From assembly GCA_034440115.1 (NCBI GenBank), contig JAWXBM010000114.1:1-7638 (forward strand): a stretch of DNA of 7,638 nucleotides, given 5' to 3'. The notes beneath the pieces are model-generated. The model was given only the letters and a program-made list of their open reading frames with translations, did not search any database and had not been told where the DNA came from. Below are positions 1 through 6,353 of the stretch, piece by piece. The DNA comes from JAWXBM01 sp034440115. Its GTDB lineage: Bacteria; Pseudomonadota; Gammaproteobacteria; Xanthomonadales; SZUA-36. Each line of letters begins with the position of its first letter. Position 1 is the stretch's first letter. A program made the translations under genes and the position numbers.

Positions 1-128
1 CAGAATCGCCGCGACCAATCGCGGATGAACGCAGGGCGGCTCTCGGCATAGGGAAAGTCGGTGCGCCAGATCAGCGAGCCATAGCCGAAAATCCACAGCT
101 TGTTGTTGGTTGTTTCGGATGGATCCAT
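1..128 (-). CDS. ChaC-type gamma-glutamylcyclotransferase, N-terminal fragment
   Basis: Only the first 42 or so residues are present; the gene continues past the left edge. Read on the minus strand, it gives a short polar leader and then LWIFGYGSLIW followed by a Pro-Tyr-Ala-Glu-Ser-Arg-Pro-Ala stretch and WSRRF. This is the opening of the ChaC/GGCT fold, where the YGSL loop binds the gamma-glutamyl group. ChaC enzymes cleave glutathione to 5-oxoproline and Cys-Gly in the cytoplasm. Three in-frame ATGs exist, starting at 149, 137 and 128. I prefer 128 because a GGGA lies at a suitable distance upstream, and because the 149 ATG lies inside the repeat arm. The gene is divergent from the aminotransferase, with repeats between them. 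The family call is firm; the substrate is inferred from the family. Confidence 0.85.
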   Translation of the reverse strand, partial: MDPSETTNNKLWIFGYGSLIWRTDFPYAESRPAFIRDWSRRF

Positions 129-147
129 GCGTCCCATTCTCGCCGAC

Positions 148-260
148 ATTTGGGGTCAGAGTAAAAACTGACTTTTAACATTGGGGGTCCAGAGTAAAAC
201 CTGCTGAATTTCGAGAGAGTTTGTTTCGGTTAAAAGCCAGTTTTTACTCTGACCCCAAAT
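148..260. repeat. Inverted repeat with 32-bp arms (GGGGTCAGAGTAAAA family)
   Basis: The left arm (148-179) and right arm (229-260) are reverse complements over 32 bp with one mismatch (position 171 against 237). The arms carry GGGGTCAGAGTAAAAACTG and its complement. The 49-nt spacer holds a third, diverged copy (181-203, TTGGGGGTCCAGAGTAAAAC) in the same orientation as the left arm. There is no ORF inside. The element looks like a small non-autonomous palindromic repeat. Similar GGGGTCAGA ends occur, to my recollection, around Y1 (IS200-like/RAYT) transposase genes in gammaproteobacteria, but no transposase is present here, so that link is inference. Confidence 0.85.
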
Positions 261-313
261 ATCCAAATATCCTCCGACCCCAAATATCTTCCAAATATCT
301 GACCCCAAGTATC
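251..313 (+). repeat. Three GACCCCAAATATC copies at 25-bp period
   Basis: GACCCCAAATATC occurs at 251-263 and 276-288, and as GACCCCAAGTATC at 301-313, so the copies begin exactly 25 bp apart. The first copy is the end of the right arm of the inverted repeat, so the two structures overlap. The linkers between copies are also related, each containing CCAAATATC. The array looks like local tandem duplication of the repeat's outer end. Confidence 0.8.
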
Positions 314-373
314 GGAGCCAGATTGCCTTTTACGGTCGTGGCTCATGTGCCAAACTGGCCTGCATTAACTTCA

Positions 374-378
374 AGGAT
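374..378 (+). promoter_or_regulatory. Ribosome binding site that sets the aminotransferase start
   Basis: AAGGA lies 7 nt upstream of the GTG at 386. No comparable Shine-Dalgarno serves the upstream TTG at 221, whose reading runs through the repeat arms. This site is the reason for moving the start downstream. Confidence 0.6.
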
Positions 379-385
379 ACAGATT

Positions 386-1792
386 GTGGATAACAGTTTC
401 CCGGGGCCAAAAACACGTGCGGCGCTTGAACGCGGCATACCGCTTTTCAAGAATGGTTTGAGATTCGATGCAGAGTTGGAACGAGCCGGGCAACGCGGCT
501 TTCGGCCGGTACGTCAGATCGTCATCGACAAGGCAGCGGGTGACTTCGTCTGGGACATGGATGGCAAACGCTATATCGATTTCCAGAACGGCTGGGCGAC
601 CAACCCGCTGGGCAATTGTCATCCTGAGATTATCGAGGCGGTTGATGCGGCCAATCGGCGCTATGGCTTCCACTATGACCATCCCCTGCGTTATGAACTG
701 GCCGAAATGCTCGCTGAAATCATGCCGGGCAAAGCGCTGCCAAGAACCAATTACGAGGTATCGGGCACTGAAGCGGCCGAGGCGGCGGTGCACCTGGCGC
801 TGACGCATACCAAGCGGCGTTACATCATTACCTTCAGTTCTTCTTACCACGGTATGAGCATAGGCGCGAAAGTTCTCAGTGGCCTCGGCGGCAGTTACAG
901 CACTTACCTTGAAGGCTGGGGCGGGGGTGTGATCAAGGCGCCCTATCCATACAGTGAACGCATTCCCGCTGGTATGAACGAGGAACAGTACACCGAGTAT
1001 TGCCTTTGGTACCTCGACAACCACATTCCCGGCTGTGTTGCGGCACGTGGCAATATTGCCGGAATCATGGTCGAGCCGGGTCTTGCCGAAGGCGGCAACT
1101 GGATTCCATCAACGCGCTTTTTGCAGGGTATTCGCGACATTTGCGACAAGAGCGACTGGCTGATGATCTCTGACGAGGTGCTCACCGGCCTCGGTCGCAC
1201 CGGCCGAATGTGGGGCATCGAACACTATGGCGTCGTGCCTGACATCCTCGTTTATGGAAAAAACCTGTCTGGCGGGATTGCGCCCCTGTGTGGCATTTCT
1301 GCACGTGACGATATTCTCGGCGACAACACGGAATTCGCCTCCGGCTCGACATTTGCCGGAATGCCTGCAGGCTGCGCTGCGGCCATCAGAACCCTGCAGA
1401 TCTTTGAACGGGACCATATCGTGGCCCATGCGAAGCGGCTCGGAAATATCGCAGCCGGCATCATGCGTGAGTGGGAAAAGTACAGCATCGTGCGCCAGGC
1501 GCGCGGTAACGGACTGCTGATGGGGGTGAGTTTCAGAAAGCCTGAATTCGCAACTGCCGAGGAAAAAGACTGGTGGACGGCACGGGCCGTGCGCGGAAAG
1601 ATGCTTGAGAACGGCCTCTGGGCGATTTCCGATCACGAAGAAACGATTCGCATGTATCCCGCGCTCAATATGGATGAGTCGGTGCTGCGCGAAGGGCTCA
1701 AAATCATGGAAGACGCCATCCAGCAGGTGGAAAAGCAGGGGCACAGCGAAGGGGATGCTGCGGCCTATCCCAGTGGTGTTGCGGGTTTTTAA
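386..1792 (+). CDS. Class III PLP-dependent aminotransferase
   Basis: A 468-residue cytoplasmic fold-type I enzyme expected to move an amino group, or isomerise an amino-aldehyde, using pyridoxal phosphate. Visible in order: VWDMDGKRYIDFQNGWA, the N-terminal substrate loop; SGTEAAEAA (126-134), which grips the phosphate; SSYHG (Y154, H155), which stacks on the PLP ring; MISDEVLTGLGRTG with D263, which holds the pyridine nitrogen; and YGKNLSGG, with K292 as the Schiff-base lysine. GSTFAGMPAG follows as the second phosphate loop. All key residues are present and the length is typical. The reading frame extends up to a TTG at 221, but those first 55 codons translate the repeats; GTG 386 has an AAGGA. 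The class covers GABA, ornithine and beta-alanine transaminases and glutamate-1-semialdehyde aminomutase, and I cannot choose the substrate. It is likely monocistronic, ending at a terminator. Confidence 0.9.
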   Translation: MDNSFPGPKTRAALERGIPLFKNGLRFDAELERAGQRGFRPVRQIVIDKAAGDFVWDMDGKRYIDFQNGWATNPLGNCHPEIIEAVDAANRRYGFHYDHPLRYELAEMLAEIMPGKALPRTNYEVSGTEAAEAAVHLALTHTKRRYIITFSSSYHGMSIGAKVLSGLGGSYSTYLEGWGGGVIKAPYPYSERIPAGMNEEQYTEYCLWYLDNHIPGCVAARGNIAGIMVEPGLAEGGNWIPSTRFLQGIRDICDKSDWLMISDEVLTGLGRTGRMWGIEHYGVVPDILVYGKNLSGGIAPLCGISARDDILGDNTEFASGSTFAGMPAGCAAAIRTLQIFERDHIVAHAKRLGNIAAGIMREWEKYSIVRQARGNGLLMGVSFRKPEFATAEEKDWWTARAVRGKMLENGLWAISDHEETIRMYPALNMDESVLREGLKIMEDAIQQVEKQGHSEGDAAAYPSGVAGF

Positions 1793-1807
1793 AAACGATA
1801 AACGAAA

Positions 1808-1830
1808 AAACCGCCCGGCAGGGGCGGTTT
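1808..1830. terminator. Bidirectional intrinsic terminator between convergent genes
   Basis: A 9-bp perfect GC-rich stem (AAACCGCCC at 1808-1816, GGGCGGTTT at 1822-1830) has a 5-nt loop. On the plus strand it is followed by TTTCTCT and lies 16 bp after the aminotransferase stop. On the minus strand the stem is followed by TTTTTT, so it should also stop transcripts of the dehydrogenase gene that ends at 1907. Confidence 0.85.
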
Positions 1831-1858
1831 CTCTATCCAGGGCTGTAGCAGCATTTTC

Positions 1859-1901
1859 GGGGTCAGAGAACCATTTAACTCTTTCAGCTAACGCTGGCCC
1901 C
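1859..1901. repeat. Diverged GGGGTCAGAG...CTGGCCCC inverted element
   Basis: GGGGTCAGAG at 1859-1868 faces CTGGCCCC at 1894-1901, giving 7 of 8 complementary ends around a 25-nt AT-rich core. The left end matches the GGGGTCAGAG of the element at 148-260. It fills the space between the terminator and the 3' end of the minus-strand gene. It is probably a degenerate copy of the same family. Confidence 0.6.
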
Positions 1902-1906
1902 AGGAT

Positions 1907-3028
1907 TCAGTCAGCAGCAGGGGTCAACTTAAGCAAGCGCGCGCTGTCGCCATCTTCAATCACCCATAGCGCGCCATTCGGGCCCTGCTCCACTTCACGA
2001 ATGCGTGCGCCCATGTTGTAACGCTCCGCTTCATGTGCTGATTCGCCGTCGATCTCAACGCGGATGATGGCTGCTGCAGCCAGCCCGGCAATCAAAGCAG
2101 AGCCCTGCATTTGCGGAAATATGGCGCCGGAATAAAACATCAAACTGCCGGGGGCAATGGTGGGGACCCAGAACACTTTGGGCGCAGCGAACTCCGGGTG
2201 TGTATCGTGATCAGGAATTTCTTCACCGCTGTAGTGATCGCCCTCGGAGACGATGGGATAACCATAGTTTTCACCCTTGATAACCAGATTCAACTCGTCG
2301 CCGTGCAGTGGCCCCATCTCGGTGTTCCACAAGCGACCTGCAGCATCAAAAGCCAGCCCGAGTGCGTTGCGATGACCCAGCGACCAGATCTCAGCGGCCA
2401 CATCGCCCTGCTCGTAAAACGGATTGTCCTCGGGTATCGAGCCATCGTCACGCAGGCGCACAATTTTGCCCAGGTTGCCGTTCATCTGCTGCGCCGGAAC
2501 AAATTTCTGCCGGTCACCGGAAGAAATGAACAAGTAACCATCGGCATCAAAAGCCATGCGATGGCCGTAATGGCCGTCATCGGTAACCTTGGGATTCTGT
2601 CGCCAGATCACCTCGACATTTTCAAGCACCGTGTCCCGCTCGCCCTCAACCAATCGCCCACGTGCCACGGCCGCACCGCGCACCTTGCCCACTCCTGATT
2701 CGGCGTAGCTCAGGTAGATCATCTTATTGTTTGCAAAATCCGGATGAAGAACGACATCACCCAGCCCGCCCTGGCCGCGATAATCCACGTTGGGTACATC
2801 CTCAACCGGCCGGGACTTGGTGCCATCCTGCGTGACAATGTACAACTTGCCCCGCTTTTCGGTCACCAGCATGCGACCATCGGGCAGAAAAGCCATGGCC
2901 CAGGGTTCATTGAACTTCGCTACTTCCTCCTTTATGAAAGGGAGTTCTGCATCCTGCGCTGACAGAGTGCTGCTGCAGAGGGCGCTGCTGACAAAGGCCA
3001 TGGTCATGATGAAGCTGTATCGAAGCAT
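1907..3028 (-). CDS. Exported PQQ-dependent aldose sugar dehydrogenase-like protein
   Basis: A 373-residue protein of the soluble glucose/aldose dehydrogenase family (GSDH, YliI/Asd-like), a six-bladed beta-propeller that oxidises sugars in the periplasm using PQQ. It has a Sec signal peptide (residues 1-24, cleaved after LSA). Family landmarks: EPWAMAFLPDGRMLVTEK (41-58); GGLGDVVLHPDF (88-98); DGHYGHRMAFDADGYLFIS, with H153 in the catalytic-base position; SLGHRN, with R220 as the conserved substrate/PQQ arginine; GDELNLVIKGENYGYP (243-258); TIAPGSLMFY; and RIREVEQGPNGALWV near the end. The start at 3028 has AGGAAA upstream; the alternative ATG at 3052 has no ribosome site. The length is normal and the protein appears intact. 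No PQQ synthesis genes are nearby, so the cofactor is made elsewhere or taken up. The sugar substrate is unknown. Confidence 0.9.
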   Translation of the reverse strand: MLRYSFIMTMAFVSSALCSSTLSAQDAELPFIKEEVAKFNEPWAMAFLPDGRMLVTEKRGKLYIVTQDGTKSRPVEDVPNVDYRGQGGLGDVVLHPDFANNKMIYLSYAESGVGKVRGAAVARGRLVEGERDTVLENVEVIWRQNPKVTDDGHYGHRMAFDADGYLFISSGDRQKFVPAQQMNGNLGKIVRLRDDGSIPEDNPFYEQGDVAAEIWSLGHRNALGLAFDAAGRLWNTEMGPLHGDELNLVIKGENYGYPIVSEGDHYSGEEIPDHDTHPEFAAPKVFWVPTIAPGSLMFYSGAIFPQMQGSALIAGLAAAAIIRVEIDGESAHEAERYNMGARIREVEQGPNGALWVIEDGDSARLLKLTPAAD

Positions 3029-3070
3029 GCTGCTGTTTTCCTGTAGGAACATTGGTAACAGTGGGGTTTC

Positions 3071-3098
3071 AGTTTACTGGCTCCAGGCCAAGTTGCAA
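3071..3098 (-). promoter_or_regulatory. Possible sigma70 promoter of the PQQ dehydrogenase gene
   Basis: On the minus strand, TTGCAA (3098-3093) is followed after 16 nt by TAAACT (3076-3071). This would start transcription about 35 nt before the ATG at 3028. Both boxes match consensus only partly, so the call is weak. Confidence 0.25.
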
Positions 3099-3242
3099 AT
3101 CGTATATCTCAGCAACAGGGCAGAATAACTGAGTGCTGCCCAGCAAGGCACTTTTGACCCTGTTGTTGCGTGGCGGATGAGTTAGGATTTAACGTGTATG
3201 GAATGGCGAGTGCAGCATCGCACCCAGATAAGGAGAGTTTTT

Positions 3243-4709
3243 ATGGCCAAGCGCAGCAGACCCCACCTCCCCATTGACGATCGCCCGCTGGATACCCGCT
3301 TGCCGATCAAGCTGGACAGTACTTCAAATGGCGAGTTTGTGCCTATTCCGCTGACCCGGCATGAACATCAGGCCAATCACCTGGCGTTGCAGCAGGCTGA
3401 TCATGCAGCGCGAAGAACCGGGCGTAGCCGCCGCGAGTTTCTTGCTTCAAGTTGTGGTGCAGCGGCAACCTTGCTGGCCTTCAACCAGGCCCATGCGTTT
3501 ACCAGCGGCACCGAACCTGCCTTTGATATTCCCGCTGAAGCGGCCTTTGATTCAGAGCTGGCGGCCAGCAAACTGGAAGGCAAAGAATTCATATTCGATA
3601 TACAAGGCCATTATTTGCCACCTGATTTGGCGCGTACGCTCAAGCCCAAATGCAAAGCCGAGCATGACATGCTCAGCCCGGATTACATGGCCTGTATGGG
3701 TGCCGATGATTTCATTAAGGATGTGTTTCTTGACAGCGATACCGACCTGATGGCCCTGTCGTTTATTCCTTCTGCGCGCGCTGACGAGCCCATCAGCATT
3801 GAAGAAGCCGCCAAAACACGCGAAATGGTGGCACAACTGGAAGGCAGTCAGCGCCTGTTGCTGCACGGCCGTTGCAACCCGAATCAGCCTGGTGATCTGG
3901 ATCTGATGGATGAGCTTGCGGAAAAATGGCAGGTCGCCGCCTTCAAGTGTTACACGCAGTATGGCCCAGACGGCAAAGGCTTTTTCCTCAGTGATGAAGA
4001 CAGCGGCATTCCTTATATCGAGAAGGCGCGCAAGTTAGGTGTTAACAATATTTGTGTGCACAAGGGTTTCCCATTCGGCAAAAAATCTTACGAACATTCC
4101 CTTTGTGACGACATCGGTAAAGTGGCCAAGCGCTTCTCCGATATGAACTTCATGATCTATCATTCCGGTTACGTGCCCGGTCAAGATGAAGGGCCTTACG
4201 ATCCGGCTCACAATGAGGGTATTGATTCGCTGGTTCAAACGGTGCTGGAAAACGATATCGCACCTAACAGTAATGTCTATGCCGAGTTAGGCAGCACCTG
4301 GCGTTTCGCCTCCATGCGTGATCCGCAAAGTGCTGCACATGTGCTGGGTAAACTGTTCAAGTACATCGGCGAAGACAATGTGCTGTGGGGCACTGATTCG
4401 GTTTGGTACGGCTCACCACAGGATCAGATCCAGGCTTTTCGTGCCTTTCAGATTCCGCAGCTGATGCGCGAAGAATATGGTTATCCGGAAATCACTCCCG
4501 AGCTGAGAGCCAAGGTATTTGGCCTCAATGCCATCGTGCCTTACAAGATCAGCGTCGATGAAGTGTTGCGCAGTGCTTCGCGCGATTCATTGGCGCTCCA
4601 ACGTGAAAATTATCGCGATCAGTCACAGCCACATTTCGCGACTTACGGGCCGAAAACCCGTCGGGAGTTCTTCCGCTTGTTGCAAATGAGTGGTGGCAAG
4701 ATATCCTGA
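3243..4709 (+). CDS. Tat-exported amidohydrolase-2 family protein
   Basis: A 488-residue TIM-barrel hydrolase or decarboxylase of the amidohydrolase_2 (ACMSD-like) family. A long hydrophilic N-region precedes a twin-arginine signal, SRREFL (62-67), then a weakly hydrophobic stretch ending AHA (likely cleavage after A85), so the folded enzyme should be exported to the periplasm. Barrel landmarks: FDIQGHYLP, with Q121 and H123 where relatives have HxH; AFKCY with K235; CVHKG with H273; IYHSG with H307; and LWGTDS with D385, the usual C-terminal metal/proton-shuttle Asp. ATG 3243 is chosen because AGGAGAG ends 5 nt upstream; an ATG at 3198 lacks one. The substrate cannot be read from the sequence. 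The Gln in the first metal motif is the oddity. The gene is divergent from the PQQ dehydrogenase but not obviously in the same pathway. Confidence 0.85.
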   Translation: MAKRSRPHLPIDDRPLDTRLPIKLDSTSNGEFVPIPLTRHEHQANHLALQQADHAARRTGRSRREFLASSCGAAATLLAFNQAHAFTSGTEPAFDIPAEAAFDSELAASKLEGKEFIFDIQGHYLPPDLARTLKPKCKAEHDMLSPDYMACMGADDFIKDVFLDSDTDLMALSFIPSARADEPISIEEAAKTREMVAQLEGSQRLLLHGRCNPNQPGDLDLMDELAEKWQVAAFKCYTQYGPDGKGFFLSDEDSGIPYIEKARKLGVNNICVHKGFPFGKKSYEHSLCDDIGKVAKRFSDMNFMIYHSGYVPGQDEGPYDPAHNEGIDSLVQTVLENDIAPNSNVYAELGSTWRFASMRDPQSAAHVLGKLFKYIGEDNVLWGTDSVWYGSPQDQIQAFRAFQIPQLMREEYGYPEITPELRAKVFGLNAIVPYKISVDEVLRSASRDSLALQRENYRDQSQPHFATYGPKTRREFFRLLQMSGGKIS

Positions 4710-4732
4710 AAAACCCAACAGCAAGAGCATGG

Positions 4733-4776
4733 ATGCCGGCTCGGAGGCAGGCATGACGGATGTTTGTTTCATGCCT
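4733..4776. other. Overlapping hairpins between convergent genes
   Basis: Two mutually exclusive stems share GGCAT. One is 4733-4740 with 4747-4754 (7 of 8 pairs, 6-nt loop). The other is AGGCATGA 4749-4756 with TCATGCCT 4769-4776 (8 pairs, 12-nt loop). Neither is followed by a T-run on either strand. They lie in the 87-bp gap between the amidohydrolase stop and the stop of the minus-strand gene, and could be a weak transcription end or mRNA 3' protection. Confidence 0.35.
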
Positions 4777-4796
4777 TAAAGTCCTGCCCAGCATTC

Positions 4797-5198
4797 TTAG
4801 CGATCAAGGATGTTGTTGCTGACAGGCTTATAGGCCTTGGCCTCTTCGTCGGTGAGCTGGATGACTTTCAGTGTCCAGTCCAGCAGCGCGGTGTCAATCC
4901 GGAAGTAAAACTCGCCGGACTTGTCAAACAAGCGAACCCCATTGCCGGGTTTTTTACTCCTCAGAACGACCCCCTCGTGTACGCCCGTGCCCGCATCAAA
5001 GAGGGAAACATCCACCGCTGATACTGAGCTGGGATCGCCACTCAGCCGCCAGTCCAGAAGCCAGGGTGCTTTAACCTCGAACTCCAGGGTGCTGGTGCTG
5101 CGGCTGCCTTTGAACTCTTTGATCAATTCTTCTGCATGCAGGGTCAATGGCAGTGATACTGCGACCATCAGGACGGCCAGGCCGAATACTTTTTTCAT
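4797..5198 (-). CDS. Small secreted protein of unknown function
   Basis: A 133-residue protein I do not recognise. It has a clean Sec signal peptide: MKK, a hydrophobic core FGLAVLMVAVSLPLTL, then LHA with likely cleavage after residue 22. There is no cysteine at the cleavage site, so it is not a lipoprotein. The mature 111 residues alternate short hydrophobic strands (STLEFEV, WLLDWRL, VDVSLFD, EFYFRID, WTLKVIQL), suggesting a small beta-sandwich, with an acidic/lysine-rich tail. There are no cysteines or visible catalytic motif. The ATG at 5198 has GGAGA 7 nt upstream; a TTG directly before it is not needed. It is divergent from the MoxR-type gene across 104 bp, which may hold both promoters. 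A periplasmic location is the only functional statement I can support. Confidence 0.8.
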   Translation of the reverse strand: MKKVFGLAVLMVAVSLPLTLHAEELIKEFKGSRSTSTLEFEVKAPWLLDWRLSGDPSSVSAVDVSLFDAGTGVHEGVVLRSKKPGNGVRLFDKSGEFYFRIDTALLDWTLKVIQLTDEEAKAYKPVSNNILDR

Positions 5199-5302
5199 CA
5201 ATCATTCTCCAATTACAATGCGACTTGGCGGCAAGGTAGCGGATTCCGTTAAACTAACCCGCTTGTTTTCACTATCACCGTAAATCAACCAAGAGTATAG
5301 CT

Positions 5303-6172
5303 GTGTCAAAGACTCCAAATTCCAAACAACGCTTCACGGGCACCGAACGATATGTTGCCACTGAAGACCTCGCCATCGCGGTTAACGCTGCGGTTACCCT
5401 GGGCCGACCTCTGCTGATCAAGGGCGAGCCCGGTACCGGTAAAACCCAGTTGGCGGAAGAAATCGCCCGCAGCCTGGACAAGCCTTTGCTGCAATGGCAT
5501 ATCAAGTCCACCACCAAGGCACAGCAGGGCCTGTACGAATATGATGCTGTGGCTCGTTTGCGCGACTCGCAACTGGGCGACGAGCGGGTGCATAACATTG
5601 CCAACTACATCGTACGGGGTCCCTTGTGGGAAGCCTTCGAGCTGGACCAACAACCGGTACTGCTGATTGATGAGATCGACAAAGCCGACATAGAGTTCCC
5701 CAACGACCTGCTGCGCGAGCTGGATCGGATGGAATTTTATGTGTACGAAACGCACGAGACCATCGTTGCCAGGCATCGTCCGATTATCGTGATCACCTCC
5801 AATAATGAGAAAGAGTTACCTGATGCATTCCTGCGCCGGTGCTTTTTCCACTACATTCGTTTTCCTGACAAAGAGACCATGGCGGAAATTGTTGATGTGC
5901 ATTTTCCGGGCCTGAAAAAAGATTTGCTCAAGCAAGCCCTGGAAGCGTTTTACACGCTGCGCGATGTGCCCGGTCTGAAGAAGAAGCCCTCCACTTCGGA
6001 GTTGTTGGACTGGCTGAAGCTGTTGCTGGCCGAGGACATTCCACCCGAAGCCCTGACCGGCGACGACCGGCGCAAGATACTCCCGCCGCTACACGGCGCT
6101 TTGCTGAAAAACGAACAGGATGTGCATTTGTTTGAACGCTTGATATTTCTCCACCAGCGCGAAGGCCGGTAA
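5303..6172 (+). CDS. MoxR-family AAA+ ATPase
   Basis: A 289-residue cytoplasmic AAA+ ATPase that uses ATP hydrolysis to remodel or activate a partner protein, typically together with a VWA protein. Walker A is GEPGTGKT (41-48). Walker B is VLLIDEID (119-126). Sensor 1 lies in VITSNNEKELPD (N167/N168). LRRC (R178, R179) is the arginine-finger region. WHIKSTTKAQQGLYEYD between the Walker motifs is typical of the MoxR group, and the C-terminal third is a helical lid. All catalytic residues are present and the length is normal. The start is GTG 5303, with AAGAG 7 nt upstream. The gene leads a two-gene unit with the CoxE-like VWA gene 181 bp downstream. By analogy with RavA-ViaA, NorQ-NorD and CbbQ-CbbO, it probably acts in complex maturation; the client is unknown. 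Confidence 0.92.
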   Translation: MSKTPNSKQRFTGTERYVATEDLAIAVNAAVTLGRPLLIKGEPGTGKTQLAEEIARSLDKPLLQWHIKSTTKAQQGLYEYDAVARLRDSQLGDERVHNIANYIVRGPLWEAFELDQQPVLLIDEIDKADIEFPNDLLRELDRMEFYVYETHETIVARHRPIIVITSNNEKELPDAFLRRCFFHYIRFPDKETMAEIVDVHFPGLKKDLLKQALEAFYTLRDVPGLKKKPSTSELLDWLKLLLAEDIPPEALTGDDRRKILPPLHGALLKNEQDVHLFERLIFLHQREGR

Positions 6173-6203
6173 GCACTGTGCTTGCGACCGGGTGGCAAGA
6201 AAC

Positions 6204-6262
6204 TGCAGGAGCGAGCCTTGCTCGAGACGGTTTTTTGAATCCGCAGCAAGCTGCCTCCTACA
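6204..6262. repeat. REPIN-like repeat, unit A
   Basis: A composite of two small hairpins: CGAGC-CTT-GCTCG (6212-6224) and GCAGC-AA-GCTGC (6243-6254). Its outer ends, TGCAGGAG (6204-6211) and CTCCTACA (6255-6262), are complementary at 7 of 8 positions. The GGAGCGAGCC core is very like the well-known Pseudomonas REP sequences. It lies between the moxR-like and VWA genes. A T-run (6231-6236) between the halves could add weak termination. Confidence 0.85.
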
Positions 6263-6281
6263 ACGGCAGATCGGCATTTTT

Positions 6282-6332
6282 TGTGGGAGCGAGCCTCGCT
6301 CGCGATAAAGTCGGCAGCAAGCTGCCTCCCAC
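6282..6332. repeat. REPIN-like repeat, unit B
   Basis: A second, better-conserved copy of the same composite. It has GCGAGC-CTC-GCTCGC (6289-6303), GGCAGC-AA-GCTGCC (6313-6326), and perfectly complementary ends GTGGGAG (6283-6289) and CTCCCAC (6326-6332). It has the same orientation and half-order as unit A, 19 bp downstream of it. Two half-sites in inverted order are the defining shape of a REPIN, which RAYT transposases elsewhere in a genome can mobilise. Confidence 0.88.
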
Positions 6333-6342
6333 TCTGACCCCA
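6331..6342 (+). repeat. Solo ACTCTGACCCCA end of the GGGGTCAGA family
   Basis: These 12 bases are identical to 246-257 in the inverted repeat near the left edge. The copy overlaps the last two bases of REPIN unit B and ends 11 bp before the VWA start codon. Only one arm is present. Confidence 0.55.
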
Positions 6343-6353
6343 GCCTTAAGCTG

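Noticed and set aside
148..313. CRISPR-like array
   Set aside because: The repeats are inverted, overlapping and spaced 25 bp apart by related linkers; there are no unique spacers and no cas genes.
371..1744. Long minus-strand frames (217 and 211 codons) opposite the aminotransferase
   Set aside because: They lie fully antisense to a gene with all its catalytic motifs, and their translations show no recognisable family motif.
2111..2698. A 195-codon plus-strand frame opposite the PQQ dehydrogenase
   Set aside because: It is the antisense shadow of a conserved propeller gene, with no family motif.
3111..3167. Imperfect inverted repeat AGCAACAGGG / CCCTGTTGTT upstream of the amidohydrolase
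   Set aside because: It has 9 of 10 pairs with a 37-nt spacer and no matching element elsewhere in the window, so it could be chance. I could not support an operator or a riboswitch.
3154..3188. TTGACC as a -35 box for the amidohydrolase
   Set aside because: The only -10-like hexamer downstream, TAGGAT, is 23 nt away, too far for a sigma70 promoter.
5306..5776. A 156-codon minus-strand frame opposite the MoxR-type gene
   Set aside because: It is the antisense shadow of an intact AAA+ gene; the translation has no recognisable features.
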